Translations under genes and position numbers: made by a program
Part shown: positions 22,569 through 31,588 of the stretch, piece by piece
Position numbering within the stretch: the stretch's first letter is position 1
How the letters are laid out: every line of letters starts with the position of its first letter
The notes under the pieces: model-generated
Database searches by the model: none
Told to the model about the DNA's origin: nothing
What the model saw: the letters and a program-made list of their open reading frames with translations, nothing else
Assembly (NCBI GenBank): GCA_016702305.1
Contig: JADJEH010000009.1
Span: 186,001-250,000 of the forward strand
Length of the DNA: 64,000 nt
Direction of reading: 5' to 3'
Source: a bacterium
Lineage (GTDB): Bacteria; Electryoneota; RPQS01

Positions 22569-24254
22569 TCAGAAGTTCGTCATGTCGTCGTCAAACGGAA
22601 TCTCACTGGCGTGTTGTGGTTTGGCCGAGTTACGGGGTCTGGAGAGGTTGGACAAGACAGTCGAGCGCGGCCTTGCGGCGAAGACCGGCGCGTCGGGCGT
22701 GGTCTCGTGCCCTCCGTGCCCATCTCCGTGCACCAGCGTGACCAGATTGCCGATCGTGCCGGAGAGCGAGGCGGCTTGTCCGGAGAGCTGCTCGGCAGCG
22801 GCAGCACCCTGTTCGGCGGCAGCGGCGTTGCCCTGCGTCACCTTGTCCATTTGACTGATCGAGGAGTTGACCTGATCAATTCCCTGCGCCTGTTCGCCGG
22901 AAGCCGCCGCAATTTCTTCGACGAGCGCGGAGACTTTGGAGGCGGCGGTGGTCACCTGGCCTAACGCGGACTTAAGGTTGTCCACGACTTGCACCCCGCC
23001 GTCCACGCGGGTGAGTGTGTCTTCAATCAGAGAGCTGGTGTTTTTGGCGGCTTCGGCGGAGCGCATGGCGAGATTTCGGACTTCTTCCGCAACGACGGCG
23101 AAGCCCTTCCCTGCTTCGCCGGCCCGGGCCGCTTCGACGGCGGCATTCAATGCGAGTAGATTCGTTTGGAACGCGATCTCGTCAATCGTCTTGATGATTT
23201 TGGATGTTTGATCGCTGGCATTCTTGATCGAGTCCATGGCGGCTTCCATGTCACGCGCACTTTTGTCGGCGGCTTGGACGGTGCGGTTGGTCTCGGACAT
23301 GAGTCCTGTGGCGGCCCGGGAGTTGTCGGCATTCTGGCGCGTCATGGACGACATCTCTTCGAGGCTCGAACTGATTTCTTCGATGGAAGACGCCTGTTCG
23401 CTGGCGCCTTGGGCAAGACTTTGGCTGGTGCTGGCGACTTGACCGGCGGCACTGGCGACTTGATCGGAGCCGGAGAGCAGGGCCGTGACGATTCGGCCGA
23501 TGGGCTTGTTGACGCCGAAGTGAATGGCCATCCAGAGCAGTACGCCGCAGATCAAAAGGCCAAGGAGCGTGATGGTCGCGCCAGTGCGCAACGCGGAGGC
23601 CAAAGCGGCGTCGGCCTTGTCGAGCGACTGTACGACTTCAAACGCGCCGTGAACCTCACCGACCTTCCAGTTTTCCATGCGGGCGCCGGTGGGATCAAGC
23701 CCTTGGTTGTTGCCCCAATACTGCGCAGACATGGCGGGATCGCCGTGGCAATACATGCAGGTATTGGTGAGCTTGATGGGCCGGAAATAGCGAACCGCGT
23801 TCTTTTCTTCGTCAACGATATAGTGTTCAGCGACGGCACCGGATTCGAGAATGCGGAGTGCTTCGGCCTCGACGGCGTCGGGCTGATTCTTGGGATTGCG
23901 GGGCTGGTTCTTGGGGACTCGGAATTCGTATCCGGCTTCGGCAGCTTTGCGCATGGCGGTATTCCATGCGGTCACGACCGGGACTGCGGCGACGACTTTA
24001 TCGAGTTGACCTTGTTTGGCCCAATCGTGCAGCTGTTCGATGGTAAAGACTCCGTCGGCCCAGTAATCCTCCATGCCCTGGCGGGTAGATTCGGTTGCCA
24101 GACAGATAGAGCGCGCCTTTTCGACGATCGCTTCCACGGAGTTTTTGTGCTGCTGCGCCGAATAGGCGAAGAAGAGAATGACCATCAACAGGGTTGGCAG
24201 TGCAACCCCGGCGGTGATGATCTTGGTGCGAAGAGACCACTTGCTGAAAGACAT
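22569..24254 (-). CDS. Methyl-accepting chemotaxis protein with haem-binding DUF3365 sensor
   Basis: 561 residues from the ATG at 24254. This start aligns with both paralogues (MSFSKWSLRTK versus MFANLPLRTK), and an inverted repeat lies just upstream; an ATG at 24290 is less likely. The periplasmic domain has CMYCHGDP (CxxCH haem c motif) and is closer to the receptor at 16328 than to that at 20517 (shared ICLATESTRQGM and EYFV-type motifs). Two membrane helices, MCP signalling domain, and C-terminal peptide PFDDDMTNF. It lies 209 bases downstream of cheW on the same strand, so it is probably read with it or from its own promoter in the gap. Confidence 0.94.
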   Translation of the reverse strand: MSFSKWSLRTKIITAGVALPTLLMVILFFAYSAQQHKNSVEAIVEKARSICLATESTRQGMEDYWADGVFTIEQLHDWAKQGQLDKVVAAVPVVTAWNTAMRKAAEAGYEFRVPKNQPRNPKNQPDAVEAEALRILESGAVAEHYIVDEEKNAVRYFRPIKLTNTCMYCHGDPAMSAQYWGNNQGLDPTGARMENWKVGEVHGAFEVVQSLDKADAALASALRTGATITLLGLLICGVLLWMAIHFGVNKPIGRIVTALLSGSDQVASAAGQVASTSQSLAQGASEQASSIEEISSSLEEMSSMTRQNADNSRAATGLMSETNRTVQAADKSARDMEAAMDSIKNASDQTSKIIKTIDEIAFQTNLLALNAAVEAARAGEAGKGFAVVAEEVRNLAMRSAEAAKNTSSLIEDTLTRVDGGVQVVDNLKSALGQVTTAASKVSALVEEIAAASGEQAQGIDQVNSSISQMDKVTQGNAAAAEQGAAAAEQLSGQAASLSGTIGNLVTLVHGDGHGGHETTPDAPVFAARPRSTVLSNLSRPRNSAKPQHASEIPFDDDMTNF

Positions 24255-24274
24255 GGCGAATCCCGTCCGTTGGG

Positions 24275-24288
24275 GTACAAAATTGTAC
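24275..24288. promoter_or_regulatory. Inverted repeat upstream of a receptor gene
   Basis: GTACAA-AA-TTGTAC, 6-bp arms, 21 bases upstream of the start at 24254. It might be a binding site for a dimeric regulator. No other copy was noticed in the window. Confidence 0.3.
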
Positions 24289-24463
24289 ACGGCAAGCGAA
24301 GGCGGGTCGTGTTTCCCGCAGACGAGATCGCATCAGGCGAGCGCCGGGGCGAATTCCCCGGCGTGATCGAAAGGTAACCTCCGCACGGCCTCTGTCGGGG
24401 CCGGATGGAAAGGGATTTCCGCGGAGTGCCCGTATTGCGCGACGGGCGGCGCGAATTCAGATT

Positions 24464-24949
24464 TTAGGCTTCGACTTCGGCCAACTGGGCGGAGACGCCG
24501 TCGGCTTGCAGCGAGAGAATGCGGTCAATGTTGAGCAGAATATTGACGCGTCCCTTGGCCTTGCCCATCCCGAGGATGAAGCTGTTATCCACGGACTCGT
24601 TGATGGTCGGCGCATCTTCGATGTCATTGCCTGCAATGTCGAGGACTTCGGAGACCTTGTCCACCTGCAAACCCATCAGATTGCCGCTGACATCCACGAC
24701 GATAATGCAGGTTTCCGCGGTTGTTTCCGTGGACTGCATATCAAATTTCAGGCGGAGATCAATGACGGGAATGACTTTGCCGCGCAGGTTGATGACGCCG
24801 CGCACGTGTGCAGGCATGCGCGGGACCTGCGTGATGTCCATGATGCCGATGATTTCGCGCACCTTGAGGATTTCGATTCCGTAGGCTTCGTTGGCCAATT
24901 CAAAAGTCAGATATTTCCCGGCGCGTTCGTCGGTTTGGATCGTGCTCAT
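24464..24949 (-). CDS. cheW: Chemotaxis coupling protein CheW
   Basis: 161 residues, ATG at 24949 with AAAGGTG upstream. The full CheW domain is present: YLTFELANEAYGIEILKVREI, VPRMPAHVRGVINLRGKVIPVIDLR (in part) with the conserved Arg of NLRG, then a second lobe ending in ILLNIDRIL. CheW couples receptors to the kinase CheA at the inner membrane. It is the only core chemotaxis gene in the window; cheA, cheY, cheR and cheB must lie elsewhere. Its place beside four receptors supports a receptor-coupling island. Confidence 0.97.
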   Translation of the reverse strand: MSTIQTDERAGKYLTFELANEAYGIEILKVREIIGIMDITQVPRMPAHVRGVINLRGKVIPVIDLRLKFDMQSTETTAETCIIVVDVSGNLMGLQVDKVSEVLDIAGNDIEDAPTINESVDNSFILGMGKAKGRVNILLNIDRILSLQADGVSAQLAEVEA

Positions 24950-25188
24950 GTGAACACCTTTGTTGAGAGTTGCTCTTAGCGAACTACTTAATGTCTGCCA
25001 AGATAAGCAAAGGTAATGCCCGGTGAAAAAGCTCAGGTGCAGGTTGAAGGATTTTTGGACGGCGTTTGAGGTTTGGCGGCAGGGAGAGTTGTTTCTTTTT
25101 GGAATTCAGAGATTTATACGCGTGCGGCGGTGACGGCATGACGGCGAAGCAGGGCAGGTCATCCGGCGCACAGTAGTTCATCTCAGCA

Positions 25189-25217
25189 CAAAACCCGGAC
25201 AAAGTGTCCGGGTTTTG
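25189..25217 (-). terminator. Rho-independent terminator after the nitrilase-family gene
   Basis: A 12-bp stem CAAAACCCGGAC/GTCCGGGTTTTG, loop AAAGT, 26 bases after the stop at 25244. It probably ends the long minus-strand run that begins at 33050. Confidence 0.88.
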
Positions 25218-25243
25218 GGTGAAGGTTGCCAAGGCGCAACGCG

Positions 25244-26032
25244 CTACATCGTATAGAATTCCGTACGGCGCGTGGTGAAGGTGTCGTTATACGAGTTGAT
25301 GGTCTTGTCGTCAGCGCGCTTGGGATCAATTTCCACGGTCATGACATCGGTTGAGGCAATCGCGCCGCTGGCGAGCAGTTCGCCTTGGGTACCGACAATG
25401 ACGCTGCGTCCGGTGAAGGAAACTTTGCGACCGTCGCGCTCTTCGATTCCGATGCGATTGGATGTGGCGGCGAAGACATTATTTTCAAAGCAGCGGGTGA
25501 CCATGGCCGCCTGGCAATAGGGCAGAACGAGATTCGACGGATGAGCGACGATTTGCGCGCCCCGCAAAGCGAGCGTGCGGGTCACTTCCGGAAAGCGCCA
25601 ATCAAAGCAGATCATGACGCCGACGCGAGCGCAACCAATGTCGTAGACGTTGAAGGGGATGTCACCGGGATCAAAACGTTCGACCTCTTTATCGTAGAGG
25701 TGGACTTTGCGGTACTTTCCGACGATGCCCTTGGGGCCCATGAAGACGGACGAGTTGTAGACTTTGCGATCCACACGTTCGACCATGCCCATGACGGCGA
25801 AGCAATTGCGGTCGCGGCAGATCTGCGAGAGCCACTTGGTCGTTGGTCCAGAGGGCGCCTCTTCAGCGAGCTGCATACTTTCTTCGCGTCCGCGAAATTC
25901 GTAGCCGGTCAGGGCGAGTTCGGGCATGACCCAGAGGTCAGCTTGCCGGTCGCCGAGTAGTTTTTCGATTTGCTTTTGATTGCCGGAGATGTCTCCGAAG
26001 ACGGGGTCAGTTTGTACGATGCCAAGAATCAT
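25244..26032 (-). CDS. Carbon-nitrogen hydrolase (nitrilase superfamily)
   Basis: 262 residues, ATG at 26032. The Glu-Lys-Cys triad is intact: MPELALTGYEF (Glu38), KYRKVHLY (Lys109) and MICFDWRFPE (Cys142). These enzymes hydrolyse amides or nitriles in the cytoplasm. The FDWRFPE sequence and the length fit the aliphatic amidase/omega-amidase-like branches rather than true nitrilases, but the substrate cannot be read from sequence. It closes the minus-strand run after the lipoprotein at 26086 (53-base gap). Confidence 0.92.
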   Translation of the reverse strand: MILGIVQTDPVFGDISGNQKQIEKLLGDRQADLWVMPELALTGYEFRGREESMQLAEEAPSGPTTKWLSQICRDRNCFAVMGMVERVDRKVYNSSVFMGPKGIVGKYRKVHLYDKEVERFDPGDIPFNVYDIGCARVGVMICFDWRFPEVTRTLALRGAQIVAHPSNLVLPYCQAAMVTRCFENNVFAATSNRIGIEERDGRKVSFTGRSVIVGTQGELLASGAIASTDVMTVEIDPKRADDKTINSYNDTFTTRRTEFYTM

Positions 26033-26085
26033 GAGCCGCTGTGCAGGATAGAATGTGAAGTGGTCGGTGTAATAAGTCGGCGGGT

Positions 26086-26640
26086 TTAGCCGCGCGCCTG
26101 TTCAGAGATTTTCGCGATGTACTTTACGATTTCGCCGGGTTTTGTGAGGCCCCACGGTTGACTTCCGACATCGTGGAGGGCTACGCCCTGGTAGCTGCCG
26201 GCGGAGTTGCTGACATTTTCGGCGCGCAGGACGTAGATTTCGCCGGGCTTGAGGGTGACGGGGTTGCTGATGCCGCCGGCATAGATTGGCGATTTACGCA
26301 CAAGGGCATGCGCGGTGACGGTGTATTGTCCGGGCGGTACGTTGAGTACGGTGACGGAATGCGTTGCTTCCAGCGGGATCCGCGGGAGGGCATCGGTGTT
26401 GTCCGCGCCTTCCAGCGTGACCATGGCCAGCCAATCGCCTTTGGCGGTGGGCTCCGGGAAAGCGACCAGTACGGCGGCGTAGCCCGCTTGGAGAAGCGCG
26501 CCTTGGCGGTCAAGCGGGGCCGGTGGCGTCGTCGGCTTGGTCTGTTCGGTCGTGGCCGCCGACTTATCGGAGGGTTTGGAACAGGCGAATCCGAGTAGAC
26601 AAAAGGAGCAGGCGAGAGTCAGGCGGAGCAATCGAGTCAT
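26086..26640 (-). CDS. Lipoprotein of unknown function
   Basis: 184 residues. Signal peptide with lipobox LGFAC (Cys20), a Thr/Pro-rich linker (21-45), then a beta-rich domain of about 130 residues (VTVLNVPPGQYTVTAHALV; NPVTLKPGEIYVLRAE). The pattern of strands with PPG and LKPGE turns resembles small carbohydrate-binding or carboxypeptidase regulatory-like beta-sandwiches, which is weak evidence. It starts 19 bases after the outer-membrane protein gene at 26660, so co-transcription is likely. Confidence 0.72.
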   Translation of the reverse strand: MTRLLRLTLACSFCLLGFACSKPSDKSAATTEQTKPTTPPAPLDRQGALLQAGYAAVLVAFPEPTAKGDWLAMVTLEGADNTDALPRIPLEATHSVTVLNVPPGQYTVTAHALVRKSPIYAGGISNPVTLKPGEIYVLRAENVSNSAGSYQGVALHDVGSQPWGLTKPGEIVKYIAKISEQARG

Positions 26641-26659
26641 GGGGGATCTGTGTTAGGAA

Positions 26660-28168
26660 TTAGTAGTCGTAGGCCTGCGGATAGTACCAGCCGCCGAAGC
26701 GGGGCTGGCTGGTCCGGGGCAGGTAGTCGGGAGTCCAGTTCCATCGTGAGCCGCCTGCGAGCGCGTAGCTGAAGCCCAGCGAGATGCCGATGTCGCGCGT
26801 TATCGTGCGGAAGGTCGGGTCGGCCGGAATATACAGCCGGTAGTTGTCCTGGTACTCCTGAGATTGCGTAGCGCTAACATGAAACGACAGGCGGTTTTCG
26901 ACGAAATACTCGACATTCACTTCATGCCCGAAGTACCACAGGCTGCCGTGGTCTACGTTACGGTCGAGCGGGTCGCGCACCATGCGCACATGATCGAACA
27001 TGTATGACACGGCCATGCGATCAAAGATTGCCCATTCGGCCTCGATCTCATTGGCCCAGAAGAATCCGGCGCCGGGCTTCTGGATCCGCCGCGAGAGGTT
27101 CGACGAGAGCGTGAGTTGCCAGCGGAGCGAGAGCGGCAGGTTGGCTTCAAACTCGGGGCCGATCCAGAACTGGTCGGAGTGCTGGATATTTTTGCGGGAC
27201 TCAAATTTCAAGGTGTCCGTGGTTGCGGACGTATCGGAAATCTCCGTCCTGAAGGATCGTTCGGTGTAGCGGTAGATATTGCGGCTATGTCTTCCGATAG
27301 CCATAAAAGAGAGCCGGATGCCGCTGAACCGTGGTCCGACCGCGGTCACATACTCTTCGGCCACGCGATACATGGCGTAGGCGTCGAGCGGACCCGTGAG
27401 GGCCGGGTCGGCTTGCAGAATCTCTTCGATATCGCGCCAGAAATAGCGGTCAGGGCGTTCGAAATTCGCGAAGTAGTCAGGCCGGGTGTAGAACAGGTCG
27501 GCAAGTTTGCGGCGGCTGTCGGCGGTTAGTTCGCCGGTAATGCGGCCGAGTTCGCGCAGGCGTTCTTCGAGAATGTAGGCCTGATAGAGGCCGGTTGCAT
27601 CGCGGACGCGGCCCCAGCCAATGCCCGTCTCGCCTGACGCGTAATAGCTGTAATAGTCGGTCTGTCGGTCCCAGACGCCGGTGCTGGTTGCGTCCACGGA
27701 GTCTGTGCGATAGTCGCTGTGGGACCAATCGGTATCGGTTCCGGCGCCTCCAGAGGCACTCCACTCGATACCCAACGGCAATCGGGTCGGGAACAAGATA
27801 CCGGCAGAGTAGAGCCGATATTCCGGTGACAGATGCCGTTCGACGTAGTCTCCAGTGGTATGATGACTCTCACGATTTTCCCGGGAATCCTGGGAATCCC
27901 GAAAACCGTAGACGTCCGCATCCGCGGAAAATTTCAGCGAGAGATTCTCGCTATCCCTGAGCCAATCGGCTCCGAGCCTGCCGTAGAGCCAGCCGGAACC
28001 GTACGCGGTGCGAGCTTGGTCATCGGTATGGGACTCGCCGCGGAGCGATACGCTGGTCTCAGCGCCGACGGCAAAGATGCGATGCGTTGGGATGCGATAA
28101 TCGCGAAGTTCGTAGGCCGACAGCGTGGCACCGCCGCCGAGGAGTAGGATCAAAATAATGGCGAACAT
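26660..28168 (-). CDS. Predicted outer-membrane beta-barrel protein, tandem paralogue 1
   Basis: 502 residues, ATG at 28168 with GAGG upstream, signal peptide residues 1-18. Aromatic-rich alternating strands run through most of the protein (for example WLYGRLGADWLRD and VSYMFDHVRMV), and the last residues (GWYYPQAYDY) end in aromatic residues. A central helical insert (about 200-300: ILEERLRELGRITGELTADS, then RKLADLFYTRPDYF) is shared with the neighbour at 28247-29791, which has ALVLEQRLIEDQVLSGKLTPAN in the same place. The two are clearly duplicates. No known family was recognised. The helical insert may sit in the periplasm or plug the barrel. Confidence 0.78.
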   Translation of the reverse strand: MFAIILILLLGGGATLSAYELRDYRIPTHRIFAVGAETSVSLRGESHTDDQARTAYGSGWLYGRLGADWLRDSENLSLKFSADADVYGFRDSQDSRENRESHHTTGDYVERHLSPEYRLYSAGILFPTRLPLGIEWSASGGAGTDTDWSHSDYRTDSVDATSTGVWDRQTDYYSYYASGETGIGWGRVRDATGLYQAYILEERLRELGRITGELTADSRRKLADLFYTRPDYFANFERPDRYFWRDIEEILQADPALTGPLDAYAMYRVAEEYVTAVGPRFSGIRLSFMAIGRHSRNIYRYTERSFRTEISDTSATTDTLKFESRKNIQHSDQFWIGPEFEANLPLSLRWQLTLSSNLSRRIQKPGAGFFWANEIEAEWAIFDRMAVSYMFDHVRMVRDPLDRNVDHGSLWYFGHEVNVEYFVENRLSFHVSATQSQEYQDNYRLYIPADPTFRTITRDIGISLGFSYALAGGSRWNWTPDYLPRTSQPRFGGWYYPQAYDY

Positions 28169-28246
28169 GTCCAGACCTCTTGTTTAGTTTTCTAATGGAA
28201 AAGAGAGTCCGACGTTGAGAGCAAGTATTGGCGGGCGATGTGGGGT

Positions 28247-29791
28247 TTAGTGATTGTAGTCGTAGTAGTAGTAATAGTAGTCGTAGTCCAGCGGGCCGCG
28301 GAAGGCATAGGTCAGGCCCAGGCGGAAATCGGTCCAGCGCGTGTCTTCGATCTGGTCATAGCCCCACCAGTTGTAGCCGGGTGGTACGCGGTTCCGCTCC
28401 CAGTCGTAGCGATCCGTCAATTGGGCATTGAGGCTGATGTGGTTTTCGATGAGGTAGTCGAGCCGCAGTCCCAGCGTTCCGCTCCATGACTCGGAATGTT
28501 CAGTATCGTCGCCGACTCGATCAACATAAGCTGCCTGCATGTTGAACGAGCCGTGGGCGGACCAGCGATCGGCGATCATCCAGCGCAGCGAGTTTGTACC
28601 GCTGGCAAGCCACCTTTGTCGGTACGGATCGCGGCCAAACGGTCGTTCACGATGGTTCGCGAAATCCGCCGATAGCGAATAGTGCCAGGCGAGACTGATC
28701 GGCACGTCATAGGAGAATCGAATTCCCCAGTAGAAATTGTCATAGTGCAGGTGGCTGCGCGAGGCGTCTTCGTCATACTCATCAATGTACACCGAGTCGC
28801 CGGCGATCACCTCGCGCTGACCGCGCCAGTTGCGGCGGATGTCGTTATCGTGATCGTAGGAGAAGTATGGCGAGACGGCGAAGCCGCTGTAGCGTGTGAA
28901 GGAGCGGAGGTAGCCTTCGCCAGCGCGCATGAGCGAATAGGCGCCGAGGGATTCACGGCAGGCAGGGTCGTTCAGCAGCAGCTTCTCGACATCGGCCCAG
29001 AAGTATTTTTCCCAGCGATTGGCGTCGTAGCGCAGGCGATAGACTTGTGCCTCGTGCAGCAATTCGGCAAGCGCCCGGCGATTAGCAGGGGTCAGTTTGC
29101 CGGAGAGTACTTGGTCTTCAATCAGGCGTTGTTCGAGCACGAGCGCGTCGGCGACGGGCGTAACATTGCGGCGGCGGCCGAAGGTGGGTCCGGCGCGCAG
29201 GCTGAAGTCATAGGATTGATCCCAGCTTTCAGTTTCTGCATCACTCCAGCGGTCGCCATAGACGTTATAGTAGTTACCCGATCCGTCGTTGTAGCCATGC
29301 CATCCGTAATTGTGATCGGACGACTCGCCGCCCGCGCCGGAGTATCCAACCCGCCCGGAGGCGTCAGCGGTCAGGGCGAATAGATCGCGCCACAGGTACC
29401 AACTGCGATCGGCGTCGGCGCGCAGGAAGGACTGGAAGGCATAGCGGCGCGCGAGGGATTCCCTGCTGTAGCCGTACCACGCGTCTCGCGACTTGGATTC
29501 GTCTCGATTCAGCGACTCGTTGAGTCCGACATTCAGGCTGTAGGTGCTCGTCTGGCGGTCCGACTCCGTGCGACTCAGACAATTGTAAGTGGCGGCGGCA
29601 TCGTGGTTGAGGGACGTCGTCCGGCCATAATTCGGATACTCCCGGTCGGACATGCGGCGCTCGAATTGGGTCGAGAAGCGGACATTGGACTGGACCACCC
29701 GGCTGCGGGGGAGGCGGAATTCAGTAAATTCGTTGGCAGCGGCGGGCGCGAGTATCGCGAGTAGGGAAAGAACCAGCAACGGTAGCAGCAT
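28247..29791 (-). CDS. Predicted outer-membrane beta-barrel protein, tandem paralogue 2
   Basis: 514 residues, ATG at 29791 with GGAG, signal peptide residues 1-19. Same architecture as 26660-28168: amphipathic Tyr/Trp-rich strands on both sides of a helical segment near residues 200-290 (LTPANRRALAELLHEAQVYR). The C-terminal tail is a run of Asp and Tyr (residues 500-514). Start and end motifs (EFTEFRLPRSRVVQ versus ELRDYRIPTHRIFA) confirm the relationship. Substrate unknown. It follows the glycosyltransferase at 29821 by 29 bases and so falls in the same run as the arsenosugar-type genes. Confidence 0.78.
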   Translation of the reverse strand: MLLPLLVLSLLAILAPAAANEFTEFRLPRSRVVQSNVRFSTQFERRMSDREYPNYGRTTSLNHDAAATYNCLSRTESDRQTSTYSLNVGLNESLNRDESKSRDAWYGYSRESLARRYAFQSFLRADADRSWYLWRDLFALTADASGRVGYSGAGGESSDHNYGWHGYNDGSGNYYNVYGDRWSDAETESWDQSYDFSLRAGPTFGRRRNVTPVADALVLEQRLIEDQVLSGKLTPANRRALAELLHEAQVYRLRYDANRWEKYFWADVEKLLLNDPACRESLGAYSLMRAGEGYLRSFTRYSGFAVSPYFSYDHDNDIRRNWRGQREVIAGDSVYIDEYDEDASRSHLHYDNFYWGIRFSYDVPISLAWHYSLSADFANHRERPFGRDPYRQRWLASGTNSLRWMIADRWSAHGSFNMQAAYVDRVGDDTEHSESWSGTLGLRLDYLIENHISLNAQLTDRYDWERNRVPPGYNWWGYDQIEDTRWTDFRLGLTYAFRGPLDYDYYYYYYDYNH

Positions 29792-29820
29792 AACTACTCC
29801 GAAATGGATAAGCAGACCGG

Positions 29821-30423
29821 CTATGTAAGATTTCTATAGTATTCCCAGTCTTCGAGAGTGTCCACGTCGCGCAGTTCGGCGAGGGTGGCCCAGGGGATAC
29901 GAGCGGCGTTCAAGCGCTCTTGCGAGCGACAGAGGACGTCAGCGCCGCCCCAGGGGATGTCGGCGAACAGTTCCGGGACAATGCGCGTAAGACCAAGCAA
30001 ATAGTAGCCGCCGTCGGTGGCAGGTCCGAAGACGACGGGGACGTCGTTCAGGCGATGCGAAGCCTGGGTCAGGATGTCCGGGGTGAGTGCGGGGCAGTCA
30101 CTACCAATCAAGATGACCTGCCGGGCTCCGCCGACGAAGCCGCGAATGGCGGCAACGCAGAGGCGCTGGCCGAGGTCGCCGGCGGCTTGTTGCGTCAATA
30201 GAGGGCGTAAGCCAAAATAGCTTTGTGCCTGCACAAAGTCAAACGGGTCGGCGAGGGTGACCTCGACTTCAAAGGACTCATCGAGTGCGGCCAGCAGCCG
30301 AGCGGTGCGGCTCACGAGATCTGTGTAGATTTCGAGCGCTCGCTCGTGTCCAGCCGTGGCGGCGATGCGGGTCTTGACCTTTCCCCGTTCGGGCATGCGG
30401 GCCAGACAGATAACAGAAGACAT
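29821..30423 (-). CDS. TIGR04282/DUF2064 family glycosyltransferase
   Basis: 200 residues from the ATG at 30423; a longer reading would overlap the preceding gene and add an unconserved stretch. Family features: CLARMPERGKVKTRIA at the start (nucleotide-binding, like nucleotidyl/sugar transferases), GSDCPALTPDIL and GPATDGGYYLLGL with conserved Asp residues, and a final DVDTLEDWEYY. By family knowledge TIGR04282 proteins accompany ArsS and TIGR04283 and are thought to act in arsenosugar or related sugar biosynthesis. Location next to arsS supports this. Confidence 0.9.
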   Translation of the reverse strand: MSSVICLARMPERGKVKTRIAATAGHERALEIYTDLVSRTARLLAALDESFEVEVTLADPFDFVQAQSYFGLRPLLTQQAAGDLGQRLCVAAIRGFVGGARQVILIGSDCPALTPDILTQASHRLNDVPVVFGPATDGGYYLLGLTRIVPELFADIPWGGADVLCRSQERLNAARIPWATLAELRDVDTLEDWEYYRNLT

Positions 30424-30504
30424 ATTGGTGCTCAGAATTCGGCCGAGATGCGGGGGAGAACCGCTGCGCGAACGCTCCGCGCGGCGACGCAAGTACGGGC
30501 AAGG

Positions 30505-31542
30505 TCAGGCGACAGCACCGCCGCAGGAGGAGCCTGCACCAGCGGTACAGCCATAGCAGTGGTTGCGGGTAACGATTTCGCGGGTGTGCAAGGCGGCACT
30601 CCACTGGGCGATATGGGCGGGCAGGCCGTGATTGACGCGCAAATCGAGCATTTGGTTGAAATCGCAGTCGAAGAGATGGCCTTGCCAATCCACGGAGATA
30701 AGCGAGCGGCACATCACGTTGCGCGCGGCGTGGGGGTTAAAGGCCGTGACGAGCTTGTGCATGTATTCGTCAAACTGGCCGCTGGTCAGCAGAAAATCGA
30801 GAAAGCGGCCAATGGGCATGTTGGTGATGCAGAAGAGCCGGTTGAAGACAATGCCGTGGTCGCGCGCCAGAATCGTCTTGTATTCGGCTTCGAGCGCGTG
30901 CTGATCGGGTGTGATCGCGGCTCCGCCGGGATTGTAGACGAGATTGAGCTGCAAGCTCTCCGCGCGGCCATAGCCGAGCGCATTGAGGCGCTTCAGGGCT
31001 TCAATGGACTTGGCGAAGACGCCTGCGCCGCGCTGTTGATCGGTATTCGCGGCGGTGTAGCAGGGCAGCGACGCGATGATTTCGACGTGATGCTGCGCGA
31101 GAAATTGCGCGAGGTCTTCGTGCGGTTTGGTCAGCAGGATCGTGAGGTTGCAGCGATCCATGACGTGTTTTGCGCGCGCTTTGCACTGCTCGACAAACCA
31201 GCGGAAGTGCGGATTGAGTTCGGGTGCGCCGCCGGTGATGTCCACGGTATGGATCGAGGGCGTTTCATCGAGGACGTTCAGGCAGTGCTCAAAGATTTCG
31301 CGCGGCATGATCTCCCTGCGATCGGGTCCGGCATCCACATGACAATGTCCGCAGGTCTGATTGCAGAGCCTGCCGACATTGACTTGCAGGGTCGTGACGC
31401 CGGTGGCGCGGAGCGGATAGAGCGCTGGCGCCGTGAGCTGTTGATCAAAGCGCATCCACGCCGCGGGCGCTTCGAGCAGACGCACCTGCTCCGCCGGATC
31501 GGCCAGCGGGTTCTTGATGGTAAGGAGGGAATGGGTAGTCAA
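30505..31542 (-). CDS. arsS: Radical SAM protein ArsS (arsenosugar biosynthesis)
   Basis: 345 residues from a TTG at 31542; no better start is visible before the catalytic domain. The radical SAM cluster is LCNQTCGHCHVDAGPDR (CxxxCxxC). The C-terminal domain (DUF3641) ends HCYGCTAGAGSSCGGAVA, the Cys-rich tail of ArsS. The family includes selenoproteins with Sec in that tail; here all positions are Cys. ArsS adds an S-adenosylmethionine-derived adenosyl (5'-deoxyadenosyl) group to methylated arsenic. No arsM methyltransferase is in the window. It lies between the DUF547 gene and the TIGR04282 gene. Confidence 0.93.
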   Translation of the reverse strand: MTTHSLLTIKNPLADPAEQVRLLEAPAAWMRFDQQLTAPALYPLRATGVTTLQVNVGRLCNQTCGHCHVDAGPDRREIMPREIFEHCLNVLDETPSIHTVDITGGAPELNPHFRWFVEQCKARAKHVMDRCNLTILLTKPHEDLAQFLAQHHVEIIASLPCYTAANTDQQRGAGVFAKSIEALKRLNALGYGRAESLQLNLVYNPGGAAITPDQHALEAEYKTILARDHGIVFNRLFCITNMPIGRFLDFLLTSGQFDEYMHKLVTAFNPHAARNVMCRSLISVDWQGHLFDCDFNQMLDLRVNHGLPAHIAQWSAALHTREIVTRNHCYGCTAGAGSSCGGAVA

Positions 31543-31588
31543 GGCGTGAGGAATCCTCTCTGGCGCGAGGAGTGTGAAGGCGACGGGG

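Noticed and set aside
24984..25232. An 82-codon minus-strand frame after the nitrilase gene
   Set aside because: It overlaps the terminator hairpin at 25189-25217 and has no recognisable domain or ribosome-binding site.
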